The translations under genes were made by a program, and so were the position numbers. From positions 558,001 to 622,000 of the forward strand of contig NZ_JAENJH010000001.1 in assembly GCF_016595675.1 (NCBI RefSeq): 64,000 nucleotides of DNA. The letters run 5' to 3'. The notes beneath the pieces were generated by a model. It was not told the DNA's origin and made no database searches. It worked only from the letters and a program-made list of their open reading frames with translations. Below are positions 46,079-54,956 of the stretch, in pieces (positions within the stretch are counted from its first letter, which is position 1; the number at the start of each line of letters is the position of its first letter). This stretch comes from Prauserella cavernicola (GTDB lineage: Bacteria > Actinomycetota > Actinomycetes > Mycobacteriales > Pseudonocardiaceae).

Positions 46079-47049
46079 GCGGAGACCTCCGGGGTGCGCT
46101 TGCCACGCTTGTTCTTCGGCAGAGTGAGCCGCCAGCGCTGCGCGGGGTCGGTGGCGAGGCGGACCCACGCGGCGAGGATGGTGGCCGAGACGGTGGTGAT
46201 CACGATGGCCACACCGGGCAGCACGGCGATCCACCACGCGGTCTGCAGGAACTGCCTGCCCTGCGCCACCATCAGGCCCCAGCTGACATCCGGCGGCTGG
46301 ATGCCGATGCCCAGGAAGCTCAGCGACGACTCGGTGAGCATCACGAAGCAGAAGTCGAGCGTGGCCACGGTCAGCAGGGTCGGCAGCGCGATCGGCAGGA
46401 TGTGCCGGTAGATCGTGGCCCAGCTCGTGGTGCCGAACGTGCGGGCCGCGTCGACGAACAGGCGGCTCTTGAGCTCCGCGGCCTCGGCGCGGGCGGTGCG
46501 CAGGTAGATCGGGATGCGCGCCACGGCGAGGATGAGCACGATGTTGGCGACGCTCGGCTCGAACACGTAGAGCACCACCACGGCCAGCAGCAGCGACGGG
46601 AAGCTCAGGATCACGTCCGCCACGCGCATGGCGATGTTCTCCCGCCTGCCGCCGTGGAAACCGGCCCACATGCCCACCGCGGAACCGATGAACAGCGAGC
46701 ACAGTACGGCGGGGATCGCGACCGACAGCGTGGTGCCCGCCGCCTCGACGAGCCTCGCGAGCACGCTGCGGCCCAGGATGTCGGTGCCGAGCAGGCCCGT
46801 GATGCCGTGGTCGAAAGACGGTGGCCGCAACGACGCGCTCAGGTCCTGGCGCACGGCGGCGTCGCCGAGCAGCAGTGGCCCGATGAGCGCGGTGAGCAGC
46901 ACCAGGCCGAGCACCACGGCCGCGACGGCGGCCATCGTGTCCCTGCCCAGCAGCAGCCACCAGCGCGGCGGGCGGCTCGCGACCGCGGGCACGCCCTTGT
47001 TCTTCTTGCCGTCCTTGGAGCCGTCTGGCTTGTCCAGGGTGGCGGTCAT
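46075..47049 (-). CDS. peptide-type ABC transporter permease (DppC-like)
   Basis: A 324-residue membrane protein with about six helices. The DppC pattern is seen in HGITGLLGTDILGRSVLARLV (the G-T-D-x-L-G-R-D motif; here with S for D) and the EAA-loop RTARAEAAELKSRLFVDAARTFGTTSW. The Lys-rich N-terminus (SKDGKKNKG) is cytosolic. Partner of the 47069-47998 permease. Its stop overlaps the next ATPase start by 4 bp. Confidence 0.9.
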   Translation of the reverse strand: MTATLDKPDGSKDGKKNKGVPAVASRPPRWWLLLGRDTMAAVAAVVLGLVLLTALIGPLLLGDAAVRQDLSASLRPPSFDHGITGLLGTDILGRSVLARLVEAAGTTLSVAIPAVLCSLFIGSAVGMWAGFHGGRRENIAMRVADVILSFPSLLLAVVVLYVFEPSVANIVLILAVARIPIYLRTARAEAAELKSRLFVDAARTFGTTSWATIYRHILPIALPTLLTVATLDFCFVMLTESSLSFLGIGIQPPDVSWGLMVAQGRQFLQTAWWIAVLPGVAIVITTVSATILAAWVRLATDPAQRWRLTLPKNKRGKRTPEVSA

Positions 47050-47068
47050 GGCTCGTCCCTCCCTCGGC

Positions 47069-47998
47069 TCACGCCGGAACGGCCTGCCGGACGCGGGCGT
47101 CCAGCAGCGCGTAGCAGACGTCGATCAGGATGTTCAGCACGAAGATCGTCACGGCCGTCAGCAGCACGGCCGCCTGCAGCACGGCGAAGTCGCGCTGCAG
47201 GATCGAGTCGATCATCAGCTTGCCGATGCCGGGCCAGCCGAAGATGGTCTCGACCACCACGGCGCCGTTGACCAGGCCGATGGTGAGATCACCGGCCACC
47301 GTGAGCACGGGCATCGTGGCGTTGCGCAGCGCGTGGCCGAACACGACCCTCGGTTCGCTCGCGCCCTTGCTCCGCGCCACCTTGACGTACGGCGCGGACA
47401 ACGCGGCGACCATCGAGCCGCGCACCACCTGCACGAGCACGCCGAACGGGCGGATCAGCAGCGTCGCGATGGGCAGCACCCACACCTCGGGACCGCCCAC
47501 GACCCCGGAGGTCGGCAGGATTCCGAGACTCACACCGAAGACCAGCACACCCATGATCGCGAACCAGAAGTCCGGGATGCTCGCGGCGGTCATCGACAGG
47601 AAGCTCGAGGTCCGGTCGGCCAGTGAGTTCGGCCGGTAGGCGGCGAGGCTGCCGATCAGCACCGCGCCGACGATGGCGATCAGCATCGTGACGGCGGCGA
47701 GCTGCAGCGTCGCGGGGAACGCCTCGAGCACCATCTCGCCCGCCGATTGGCCCGTCCGCAGCGACTCGCCGAAGTCGAGCTGCACCACCTGCCCGAGGTA
47801 GTCCCACAGCTGCACCAGGATCGGCTGGTCGAACCCGTTCGCCGCGGAGAACGCGGCCCGTTGTTCCGGCGTGGCGCTCAGCGGGAGGTAGAGGTCCACC
47901 GGGTTGCCGGTGAGCCGGGCGAGCACGAACACGCCCAGCACCACGACCACCAGCGGGATGGCGCTGGAGACGATGCGTTTGCGCAGGAAGGTCGTCAC
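47069..47998 (-). CDS. peptide-type ABC transporter permease (DppB-like)
   Basis: A 309-residue membrane protein with six helices. FLRKRIVSSAIPLVVVVLGVFVLARLTGNPVDLYL is the DppB N-terminal helix, LDFGESLRTGQ follows, and the EAA loop is PYVKVARSKGASEPRVVFGHALRNATMPVLT. It starts 2 bp after the binding-protein stop. Together the operon encodes a complete dipeptide/oligosaccharide-type importer. Confidence 0.9.
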   Translation of the reverse strand: MTTFLRKRIVSSAIPLVVVVLGVFVLARLTGNPVDLYLPLSATPEQRAAFSAANGFDQPILVQLWDYLGQVVQLDFGESLRTGQSAGEMVLEAFPATLQLAAVTMLIAIVGAVLIGSLAAYRPNSLADRTSSFLSMTAASIPDFWFAIMGVLVFGVSLGILPTSGVVGGPEVWVLPIATLLIRPFGVLVQVVRGSMVAALSAPYVKVARSKGASEPRVVFGHALRNATMPVLTVAGDLTIGLVNGAVVVETIFGWPGIGKLMIDSILQRDFAVLQAAVLLTAVTIFVLNILIDVCYALLDARVRQAVPA

Positions 47999-47999
47999 G

Positions 48000-49580
48000 T
48001 CAGCGTCCCTGTCCCTTCACGGGCTGGACGGCGGCGAGGCGCAGCTCGTCGCCCGTCGCCGAGTTGGGCTCGTACTCCACGGAGTCGGCGATGCCGAGCA
48101 GACCGCGCATGTGCGCCAGATAGGCGTACTGCGCGACTTGCTCGTTCTGGTAGGCCAGCACGTCGGCGAAGGCGTCCTGACGTTGCGGCCCGGCCAGCTC
48201 GCCCGCCTCGGCGATCCGCTCGTCCAGCTCCTGGGTGCCGAACGTCGACTGTGGACCATCGCTCAGCAGGTACTGGCTCGTGGTGAAGGCCGCGTCACCG
48301 GCCTGGTTGCCGTGCATGATCAGCAACGCGACCGGGCCCGCGCCCTCGGGAAACGGTCGCAGCTGGTATTCCAGGTGCGCCGCGGTGTCGCTCATGAGGA
48401 TCCGCACGTTCAGTCCTAGCTCGCCGAGCTGGTACTGCAGCGCCTCGGCCGTCTCGGACACGCGCGGGAACTGGCCGTTGCGCGCCACGAGCGTGATCTG
48501 CCGGTCGGTGGGGACACCGTCGGCGCGAGCCGCGTCGACGAGCCGCTTCGCCTCCTCGCGTTGCGGCGGCTGGCTGGTCAGCTCCGGGTTGTAGCCGACG
48601 ACGCCGTCGGGCACGAGCTGCGCGGCGGGCTCGGCGAGGCCGTCGAACAACGTGTCGGCGATGGCCTTGCGGTCGATCGCCATGCCGATGGCCTTGCGCA
48701 CGCGGATGTCGTCGAGCGGGGCCTGCGTGCCGTCGAGTCGCAGCGCGGTGGTCTCGTTGTTGGGGTAGGCGATCGAGTTCTCCTCGGTCGCGTCCTCGGG
48801 ATCGAGCCCGGTGGACAGGTCGGCCTCGCCCTTGGCGATCATCGCGGCGCGCACGCTCGACTCGGAGCGCCACACGTACCGGGCGAACGGGAACGCGGGC
48901 TGCTCGCCCCAGTAGCTCTCGTTGCGCTTGAGGCTGATCGAGACGCCGGTCTGCCAGCCCGTGAGGGCGTACGGTCCCGTGCCGACGGGTTCGCGCACCT
49001 TGTTCTCGGTGCTGGTGCCCCTCGGCACGATCTCGACGAAGCTGATGCGCAGCGGCAGGATCGGGTCCGGCTTCGCGGTGGTGACGGTGAGCGAGGTCGG
49101 GCTCGTCGCCTCGACGCCGAGCTCCTCGTCCTCGAAGACGTAACCGTCCACATTGCACGCGAGGTCGGAGTTCACCGCGCGGTCGATGGAGAACGCGGCG
49201 TCCTCGGCCGTGAACGGCGCTCCGTCGTGGAACGTCACGCCGGTGCGGATGTCGAAGGTCCAGGTGGTGGGACTGGTCTGACGCCAGCCGGTGGACAGCA
49301 GCGGGTCGAGGTCACCCGTGCTCGGGTCGCGCTCGACGAGCGGCTCGCTGATGTTGGAGCGCACGACCACGCCGGTGGAGGTCAGGGAGGACTCGCACGG
49401 CTCGAGCGTCGGCGGTTCCTCGGCGAGCACGATGCGCAGCGTGCTGCCGTCCGCGGCTCCGGCGTCCCCAGCGCCGTCGCTGTTCGCGACGGCGCACGCG
49501 CTCGCCGCGAGCAGCACGGCGGAGGAGAGTGCGGCTGTCGCCGCTCTCGTCCGCAGGCGGTGAGGTACGGAAGACAGCAT
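48000..49580 (-). CDS. ABC transporter substrate-binding lipoprotein, family 5
   Basis: A 526-residue solute receptor. The signal peptide ends at LAASAC, a lipobox, so it is surface-anchored. SBP family 5 signatures are present: EPLVERDPSTGDLDPLLSTGWRQTSPTTWTFDIRTGVTFHDGAPFTAEDAAFSIDRA in parts, VREPVGTGPYALTGW and RVRKAIGMAIDRKAI. Family members bind peptides, but also nickel, opines, sugars and sugar acids. The aldarate genes around it suggest a sugar-acid or related ligand, by inference. The ATG at 49580 follows GGAGAGA. First gene of the transport operon under the 49640-49676 repeat. Confidence 0.88.
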   Translation of the reverse strand: MLSSVPHRLRTRAATAALSSAVLLAASACAVANSDGAGDAGAADGSTLRIVLAEEPPTLEPCESSLTSTGVVVRSNISEPLVERDPSTGDLDPLLSTGWRQTSPTTWTFDIRTGVTFHDGAPFTAEDAAFSIDRAVNSDLACNVDGYVFEDEELGVEATSPTSLTVTTAKPDPILPLRISFVEIVPRGTSTENKVREPVGTGPYALTGWQTGVSISLKRNESYWGEQPAFPFARYVWRSESSVRAAMIAKGEADLSTGLDPEDATEENSIAYPNNETTALRLDGTQAPLDDIRVRKAIGMAIDRKAIADTLFDGLAEPAAQLVPDGVVGYNPELTSQPPQREEAKRLVDAARADGVPTDRQITLVARNGQFPRVSETAEALQYQLGELGLNVRILMSDTAAHLEYQLRPFPEGAGPVALLIMHGNQAGDAAFTTSQYLLSDGPQSTFGTQELDERIAEAGELAGPQRQDAFADVLAYQNEQVAQYAYLAHMRGLLGIADSVEYEPNSATGDELRLAAVQPVKGQGR

Positions 49581-49639
49581 CGTCTCTCCGGGAGTTGTGG
49601 GTGTGGTGGGTCGCCGGGATCGCATTCTCTGCAAGACAC

Positions 49640-49676
49640 TGTCTATAAATGCGACTCCGGTCTTCATTTGTAGACA
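49640..49676. promoter_or_regulatory. TGTCTATAAATG-N13-CATTTGTAGACA operator before the ABC operon
   Basis: Two 12-bp inverted arms with one mismatch flank a 13-nt spacer, in the 123-bp gap between the binding-protein gene and the LysR gene. The outer TGTCTA/TAGACA arms match those of the perfect repeat at 40837-40854, so the two operons probably answer to one regulator. Confidence 0.75.
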
Positions 49677-49703
49677 GGACCGTAGGCCCGGCCCCACCGG
49701 CCG

Positions 49704-50609
49704 TCAAGAGGAAACCGGCGCCGCCAGCCGCAACAGCGCGTCGAGCGCCGGGTTGTCGTGCTCGGTACGCCAGACGCAGTGGGTCTCCACCACGTCCGGC
49801 CGCAGGCCGCTCACCTCGGTGAACGTCAGGTTCGGCAGCCGCAGGCTCGAGGCCGAACGCGGTACGAGGCCCACTCCGACCCCGGCGTCGACCAGCGCGA
49901 GCAGGCTGTGCACCTGACCGACCTGCTGCACGTACCGCGGCTGCGCGCCCACGCCGTGGAAGGTGCTGATGACGAGTTCGTGCAGGTAGCGGGCCGCCAC
50001 CGGGCCGTAGGTCACGATGTCGTGCGCCGCGATCTCGGCCAGCGACGGCGGTCTGCCCAGTTCGGTGAGCGGATGCCCCCGCGGGCACGCCAGCACCAGG
50101 GTCTCGGCGTGCACCCGCCGCGCGCTGAGCAGGTCCGAGGCCGGGATGCCGCGCGCGAGCCCGACGTGGATCTCGCCCGCCAGCAGCGCGTCGATCTGCT
50201 CGCGGGTGACCAGCTCGGTGAGGGTCAGCTCCACGTCGGGCAGTTCGCTGCCGACCACGCGGATCCACGTGCCGAGCACGGTCAGCGCCGAGATCGCGGT
50301 GAAGCCGACCCGGAGCCTGCCCGTCGTGCCCCTGGCCGCGTTGCGCGCGGCGGACGGGGCGGCGTCGGCGAGGCTGAGCATGCGCCGTGCCTCGGGCAGG
50401 AACGCCTCCCCTGCCGGTGTCAGCAGCACCGCGCGTGGCGTGCGGACCAGCAGCTCGACCTCGAGGGAGCGCTCCAGCTTCTGCACCTGTCTGCTCAGCG
50501 GCGGTTGCGTGATGCGCAGGCGGGCCGCGGCCCTGCCGAAGTGCGCCTCCTCCGCCACGGCGACGAAACCGCGCAGCTGCTCCAGGGTGAACCGGGCCGG
50601 ACTGGTCAT
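49704..50609 (-). CDS. LysR-family transcriptional regulator
   Basis: A 301-residue LysR protein. The N-terminal winged helix reads [52 protein letters not shown], typical of the TrpI/CynR/benzoate-type branch, followed by a two-lobed effector domain starting at [14 protein letters not shown]. It is divergent from kdgD, with 92 bp between them, the usual place for LysR control. It should activate the kdgD operon in response to an aldarate or an intermediate. Whether it also reads the TGTCTA repeats is open. Confidence 0.9.
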   Translation of the reverse strand: MTSPARFTLEQLRGFVAVAEEAHFGRAAARLRITQPPLSRQVQKLERSLEVELLVRTPRAVLLTPAGEAFLPEARRMLSLADAAPSAARNAARGTTGRLRVGFTAISALTVLGTWIRVVGSELPDVELTLTELVTREQIDALLAGEIHVGLARGIPASDLLSARRVHAETLVLACPRGHPLTELGRPPSLAEIAAHDIVTYGPVAARYLHELVISTFHGVGAQPRYVQQVGQVHSLLALVDAGVGVGLVPRSASSLRLPNLTFTEVSGLRPDVVETHCVWRTEHDNPALDALLRLAAPVSS

Positions 50610-50701
50610 GCGCGGAAGGTATCAACCGATGCGATCTTGGCGTTAGACCGGTATCGCCGCAGCTTCTACGCTTCGGACATCCCTTCGACCCTGGAGCCGA
50701 C

Positions 50702-51622
50702 ATGACGCTGTTCAGCCCGGAGACCCTGCGCACGACCCTCGGGGCGGGACTGCTCTCCTTCCCGGTGACGCACGCCAGGCCGGACCTGAGCTTCGACGAG
50801 GACGGCTACCGCGAGCACCTCGCGTGGCAGGCTCCGCTCGGCTCCTCCGGCGTGTTCGCCGCGGGCGGCACCGGCGAGTTCTTCAGCCTCACCACCGACG
50901 AGGTCGCCACCGTGGTGCGCGCCGCCGTGGCCGCGACCCCCGAGACCAAGCCCGTCGTCGCCCCCGCCGGCTACGGCACCGCCCAGGCCGTGGCGATGGC
51001 GCGCGACGCCGAGGCCGCGGGCGCCTCCGGCGTCTTCCTGCTGCCGCCGTACCTGACCGAGCTGTCGCAGGAGGGCCTCGTCGCGCACGTCCGCGCGGTG
51101 TGCGAGGCCACCGGGCTCGGCGTGATCGTCTACCACCGCGCCAACGCCCGGTTCTCCTTCGACGCGGTCCAGGAGCTCACCGACACCTGCCCCAACCTCA
51201 TCGGGTTCAAGGACGGCGTCGGCGACGTCGACCTGATGACGCGCATCTACGCCAAGCTCGGCGACCGGCTGCTCTCGATCGGCGGGCTGCCCACGGCCGA
51301 GACCTACGCGCTGCCCTACCTCGAGATGGGCGTGACCACGTACTCGTCGGCGATCTTCAACTTCCTGCCCGAGTTCGCGCTCGGCTTCTACAACTCCGTG
51401 CGCGAGCGCGACGCCGCGGCGGTCTACGCGAAGCTCGACCAGTTCGTCCTGCCCTACCTCGACATCCGGAACCGGCGCGCCGGTTACGCGGTGTCCATCG
51501 TCAAGGCGGGGCTGCGTGCGGTAGGACGGGACGCGGGCCCCGTCCGGCCCCCGCTGACCGATCTCACCGAGACCGAGCTCGGCGAACTGACCGCACTCGT
51601 GGACAAGGTGGCCCGCGTATGA
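50702..51622 (+). CDS. kdgD: 5-dehydro-4-deoxyglucarate dehydratase
   Basis: A 306-residue enzyme of the DHDPS/NAL superfamily, converting 5-keto-4-deoxyglucarate to 2,5-dioxopentanoate with loss of CO2 and water. [51 protein letters not shown] (Tyr144) and [13 protein letters not shown] (Schiff-base Lys170) match KdgD closely. It follows glucarate dehydratase in the glucarate/galactarate pathway to 2-oxoglutarate. The stop overlaps the gudD start (ATGA). No 2,5-dioxopentanoate dehydrogenase is in the window. Confidence 0.93.
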   Translation: MTLFSPETLRTTLGAGLLSFPVTHARPDLSFDEDGYREHLAWQAPLGSSGVFAAGGTGEFFSLTTDEVATVVRAAVAATPETKPVVAPAGYGTAQAVAMARDAEAAGASGVFLLPPYLTELSQEGLVAHVRAVCEATGLGVIVYHRANARFSFDAVQELTDTCPNLIGFKDGVGDVDLMTRIYAKLGDRLLSIGGLPTAETYALPYLEMGVTTYSSAIFNFLPEFALGFYNSVRERDAAAVYAKLDQFVLPYLDIRNRRAGYAVSIVKAGLRAVGRDAGPVRPPLTDLTETELGELTALVDKVARV

Positions 51623-52956
51623 GCACCGTTCCCGTCGTCACCGGCTATCGCGTCGTCCCCGTCGCGGGCCGCGACAGCATGCTGCTGAACCTCAGCGGCG
51701 CGCACGGCCCGTTCTTCACTCGCAACCTGCTGATCGTCACCGACTCCGAGGGCCGCACCGGCGTCGGCGAGGTCCCGGGCGGGCCGGCGATCACGAGCAC
51801 TCTGGAGGAGGCCCGCGACCTGGTCGAGGGCTCGCGCGTGGGCGATCACCACGCCGTGCTCGGCGCGGTCCGCGACCGGTTCGCCGGCCGCGACGCGGGC
51901 GGCCGCGGGCAGCAGACCTTCGACCTGCGCGTGACCGTGCACGTGTGCACGGCCATCGAGTCGGCGCTGCTCGACCTGCTCGGCCAGCTGCTGGAGCAGC
52001 CCGTCGCCGCGCTGCTCGGCGAGGGCAAGCAGCGCGACCGCGTCCCGGCGCTCGGATACCTCTTCTTTGTCGGCGACCGCGGGCGCACCGACCTGGACTA
52101 CCGCGGCGGTGCTCCCGGGGACAGCACCGACGAGTGGTTCCGGCTCCGCGACGAGCAGGCGCTCGACGCCGACTCGGTGATCCGGCTCGCCGAGGCCGCC
52201 CGCGCCCGCTACGGCTTCACCGACTTCAAGCTCAAGGGCGGCGTGCTCCCCGGCGACGAGGAAGTCGAGGTGATCACGGCACTGGCGGAGCACTTCCCCG
52301 ACGCAGACGTGACCCTCGACCCCAACGGCGGCTGGCTGCTCTCCGACGCGATCGCGCGCGGCAGGCGACTGCGCGGAGTCCTGGCCTACGCCGAGGACCC
52401 GTGCGGCGCCGAGGACGGCTACTCCGGCCGCGAGGTGCTCGCCGAGTTCCGCCGCGCCACCGGACTGCGCACCGCCACCAACATGGTCGCCACGGACTGG
52501 CGCCAGCTCGGCCACGCGATCCGCGAGCACGCCGTCGACATCCCGCTGGCCGACCCGCACTTCTGGACCATGAACGGGTCGGTGCGCGTGGCACAGCTGT
52601 GCGACGCGTGGGGACTGACGTGGGGCTCGCACTCCAACAACCACTTCGACGTCTCGCTCGCGATGTTCACGCACGTCGCCGCGGCGGCGCCGGGCGACAT
52701 CACCGCCATCGACACGCACTGGATCTGGCAGGACGGCCAGCGGCTCACCCGCGAGCCGTACCCGCTCACCGACGGGCACCTGACCGTGCCCGACAAGCCC
52801 GGTCTCGGCGTCGAGCTCGACCTCGAGCAGGTGGAGGCCGCCCACGAGCTGTACCGTCGGGAAGCCCTCGGGGCCCGCGACGACGCGGCGGCGATGCGCT
52901 ATCTCGTCCCCGGCTGGAGTTTCGACCCGAAGCGGCCGGCCCTCGACCGGGCCTGA
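51619..52956 (+). CDS. gudD: glucarate dehydratase
   Basis: A 445-residue enolase-superfamily enzyme that closely follows enterobacterial GudD in its second half: [84 protein letters not shown] and [18 protein letters not shown]. The base motif FKLKGG and metal ligands DPNGGW are intact. It dehydrates D-glucarate to 5-keto-4-deoxyglucarate, the substrate of KdgD encoded just before it with an ATGA overlap. Confidence 0.93.
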   Translation: MSTVPVVTGYRVVPVAGRDSMLLNLSGAHGPFFTRNLLIVTDSEGRTGVGEVPGGPAITSTLEEARDLVEGSRVGDHHAVLGAVRDRFAGRDAGGRGQQTFDLRVTVHVCTAIESALLDLLGQLLEQPVAALLGEGKQRDRVPALGYLFFVGDRGRTDLDYRGGAPGDSTDEWFRLRDEQALDADSVIRLAEAARARYGFTDFKLKGGVLPGDEEVEVITALAEHFPDADVTLDPNGGWLLSDAIARGRRLRGVLAYAEDPCGAEDGYSGREVLAEFRRATGLRTATNMVATDWRQLGHAIREHAVDIPLADPHFWTMNGSVRVAQLCDAWGLTWGSHSNNHFDVSLAMFTHVAAAAPGDITAIDTHWIWQDGQRLTREPYPLTDGHLTVPDKPGLGVELDLEQVEAAHELYRREALGARDDAAAMRYLVPGWSFDPKRPALDRA

Positions 52957-52975
52957 CACGGTGGCAGGAGAAACC

Positions 52976-53944
52976 ATGACCCAGTCCGCCCCGCAGGGCA
53001 TCGTCCTGCAGGTCTGTCCGCTGCTGGAGTCGCTGGAGGAGGCACTGACCTCCCACCACGACACCGTGCGCCTGGCCGAGCAGCCCGACCCGGCCGCCTA
53101 CCTCGCCGAGCACGGCCACGAGGTCGTCGCCGCCGTGACCAGCGCCAGGATCGGTGTGAGCAACGAGCTGATGGACGCGTTGCCCAAGCTGCGTGCCATC
53201 GTCCACTTCGGAGTCGGGTACGAGACCACCGACGTGGCCCGCGCCCGCGCGCACGGCATCGACGTGAGCAACACACCGGACGTGCTCACCGACTGCGTCG
53301 CCGACCTGGCCGTGGGCGGGCTGATCGACGTGCTGCGCACGCTGTCGGCCGCCGACCGCTACGTGCGCCGCGGCGAGTGGACCCCGGGCGGCTACCCGCT
53401 GACCACCAAGGTCAGCGGCAAGCGGGTCGGCATCCTCGGCCTCGGCCGGATCGGGCGCGCGATCGCCACCCGGCTCGAGGGCTTCGACGCGCGGATCAGC
53501 TACCACTCGCGCAGGCCGGTCGAGGACGTGCCGTACCGCTACGCGGCCTCGCCCGTGGAACTGGCGGAACAGGCGGACGTTCTGGTGGTCGCCACGGCGG
53601 GTGGCGCCGCCACCAACGGGCTGGTGTCGGCGGAGGTCCTGCGCGCGCTGGGGCCGCGCGGCTACCTGGTCAACATCTCGCGCGGCAGCGTGGTCGACGA
53701 GCCCGCGCTGGTCTCCGCACTGGTGGAGGGTGGCATCGCGGGCGCCGCGCTCGACGTGTTCGCCGACGAGCCGAACGTGCCGGAACCGTTGCTGGGACTG
53801 GACAACGTGCTGTTGCTGCCGCACATCGCCAGCGCGACGCGGGAGACACGCGAGGCCATGGGCGAGCTGACCTTCCGCAACCTCGACCACTTCATGGCCG
53901 AGGGCACGCTGGTGACCCCGGTTCCGGAGGTCAGCCCGTCCTGA
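52976..53944 (+). CDS. D-isomer-specific 2-hydroxyacid dehydrogenase (glyoxylate/hydroxypyruvate reductase-like)
   Basis: A 322-residue NAD(P)-dependent enzyme: GKRVGILGLGRIGRAIATRLEGF is the cofactor fold, YLVNISRGSVVDEPALVSAL carries the catalytic Arg, and LLPHIASATRETREAMG the His. SYHSRRP after the beta-2 strand suggests NADPH preference. It closes the kdgD-gudD operon, 19 bp downstream of gudD, with AGGAG 5 bp before the ATG, and is followed by a terminator. It may be a tartronate semialdehyde- or hydroxypyruvate-type reductase; the substrate is inference. Confidence 0.87.
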   Translation: MTQSAPQGIVLQVCPLLESLEEALTSHHDTVRLAEQPDPAAYLAEHGHEVVAAVTSARIGVSNELMDALPKLRAIVHFGVGYETTDVARARAHGIDVSNTPDVLTDCVADLAVGGLIDVLRTLSAADRYVRRGEWTPGGYPLTTKVSGKRVGILGLGRIGRAIATRLEGFDARISYHSRRPVEDVPYRYAASPVELAEQADVLVVATAGGAATNGLVSAEVLRALGPRGYLVNISRGSVVDEPALVSALVEGGIAGAALDVFADEPNVPEPLLGLDNVLLLPHIASATRETREAMGELTFRNLDHFMAEGTLVTPVPEVSPS

Positions 53945-53950
53945 ACTTTT

Positions 53951-53981
53951 CCGGCCGCCGGGTGTCGATTCCGGCGGCCGG
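53951..53981 (+). terminator. hairpin terminator of the kdgD operon
   Basis: An 11-bp perfect stem (CCGGCCGCCGG / CCGGCGGCCGG) with a 9-nt loop begins 7 bp after the dehydrogenase stop and is followed by TCTTCG. Confidence 0.75.
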
Positions 53982-54042
53982 TCTTCGACGTCGTGGTGAG
54001 GGCCGCGCGACGGGCGCGGCCACGAGACGGACGGAGACCGTC

Positions 54043-54636
54043 ATGACCGCCACCGCGCGCCGCCGGATCATCGCCTGGGCCAGCATCTCGATCGACGGCT
54101 ACACCAGCGGGCCGCAGGGTCCGGCGCACGACACGTGGCTGTACGCCCACGCGGGCCAGGAGCGGACCGCCGAGTACTTCGAGGGTGTGTGGCGCGGCGC
54201 CGACACGGCTCTGCTGGGCCGCACCAACTATGAGGGCTTCGCGGCGGTCTGGCCCGCGATCACGCGCGATCCCGCCACGGACGCGCGCACCCGCGACCTC
54301 GGGACGTGGTTGGAGAGCGTGGAGAAGGTGGTGCTGTCCCGCACGCTGGAGCGGGCGGACTGGGAGAACTCGCGCATCGCACGGGACCTGGTGGCCGAGG
54401 CCGAGGCACTGCGCTCCGCGCCCGGCCGCGACGTCCTGGTGCTCAACAGCGCGAGCGTGATCCAGGCGCTGCTGCGCGCGGACCTGCTCGACGACCTGCG
54501 TTTCGCCGTGGTGCCGTGCCTGCTGGGCGGTGGACTCCGCTTGTTCTCCGAGGGCCTGCCCGCCTCCGGCTGGACACTCGTGGCGAGCACGGCGCTCGCG
54601 CACGGCGCGGTGGGCGTGCACTACCGGCGCGGCTGA
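54043..54636 (+). CDS. dihydrofolate reductase/RibD C-terminal-fold protein
   Basis: A 197-residue protein with the RibD_C fold: IIAWASISIDGYTSGPQGP at the start, ADTALLGRTNYEGFAAVWP, VVLSRTLERADWENSRI and LRFAVVPCLLGGGLRLFSEGL near the end. Such proteins bind NADPH but mostly lack proven substrates; YyaP/YwjB-type stress proteins belong here. It is monocistronic, ending at a strong bidirectional hairpin. Confidence 0.78.
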   Translation: MTATARRRIIAWASISIDGYTSGPQGPAHDTWLYAHAGQERTAEYFEGVWRGADTALLGRTNYEGFAAVWPAITRDPATDARTRDLGTWLESVEKVVLSRTLERADWENSRIARDLVAEAEALRSAPGRDVLVLNSASVIQALLRADLLDDLRFAVVPCLLGGGLRLFSEGLPASGWTLVASTALAHGAVGVHYRRG

Positions 54637-54643
54637 CGGCGCC

Positions 54644-54685
54644 GGGGTCCGCGTTCCCGGCGGCGCGGCCGGGAACGCGGACCCC
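54644..54685. terminator. bidirectional hairpin terminator (17-bp perfect stem)
   Basis: GGGGTCCGCGTTCCCGG pairs perfectly with CCGGGAACGCGGACCCC around an 8-nt loop, filling the gap between the convergent RibD-like gene and L36. It is the longest perfect stem noticed in the window. Confidence 0.85.
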
Positions 54686-54690
54686 GCCGC

Positions 54691-54813
54691 TCAGCCCTGG
54701 CGGGCCTTGTTGCGAGGGTCGCGCTTGTTGATGACGAACACCTTGCCGTGGCGCCGCACCACCTGCGCGCCGGGCTTGTTCTTCAGCGAGCGCAACGACT
54801 TCCGAACCTTCAC
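54691..54813 (-). CDS. rpmJ: 50S ribosomal protein L36, zinc-independent (C-minus) form
   Basis: A 40-residue basic protein, [23 protein letters not shown] then [17 protein letters not shown] (quoted in two parts). This is the longer L36 paralogue in which all four zinc-binding Cys/His ligands are lost (no cysteine at all). The GTG start has a GGGAGGGAG box 5 bp upstream. C-minus ribosomal proteins are made under zinc shortage and free zinc from the ribosome, under Zur. A Zur-like box lies just upstream (54838-54857). No other ribosomal or zinc-uptake gene is nearby. Confidence 0.93.
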   Translation of the reverse strand: MKVRKSLRSLKNKPGAQVVRRHGKVFVINKRDPRNKARQG

Positions 54814-54837
54814 GGCCGCTCCCTCCCGTGTTCTTGT

Positions 54838-54857
54838 TGAAAACGATTCCCATTATA
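54838..54857 (-). promoter_or_regulatory. Zur-box-like sequence upstream of L36
   Basis: TGAAAACGATTCCCATTATA resembles the actinobacterial Zur consensus (TGAAAATGATTTTCA-type) in its GAAAACGATT core followed by a degenerate mirror half. It lies 25 bp before the L36 GTG, within the likely promoter. The gene being a C-minus L36 supports the assignment independently. Confidence 0.75.
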
Positions 54858-54956
54858 CTCACGCCGGGGACCTCGTGACGCTCACCGGACCGCGCGGCGA
54901 TAAGCTCGGCCGGCTCGCGATCAAGACAGGAGTGGACTGGACTGGACTGGACGGCG

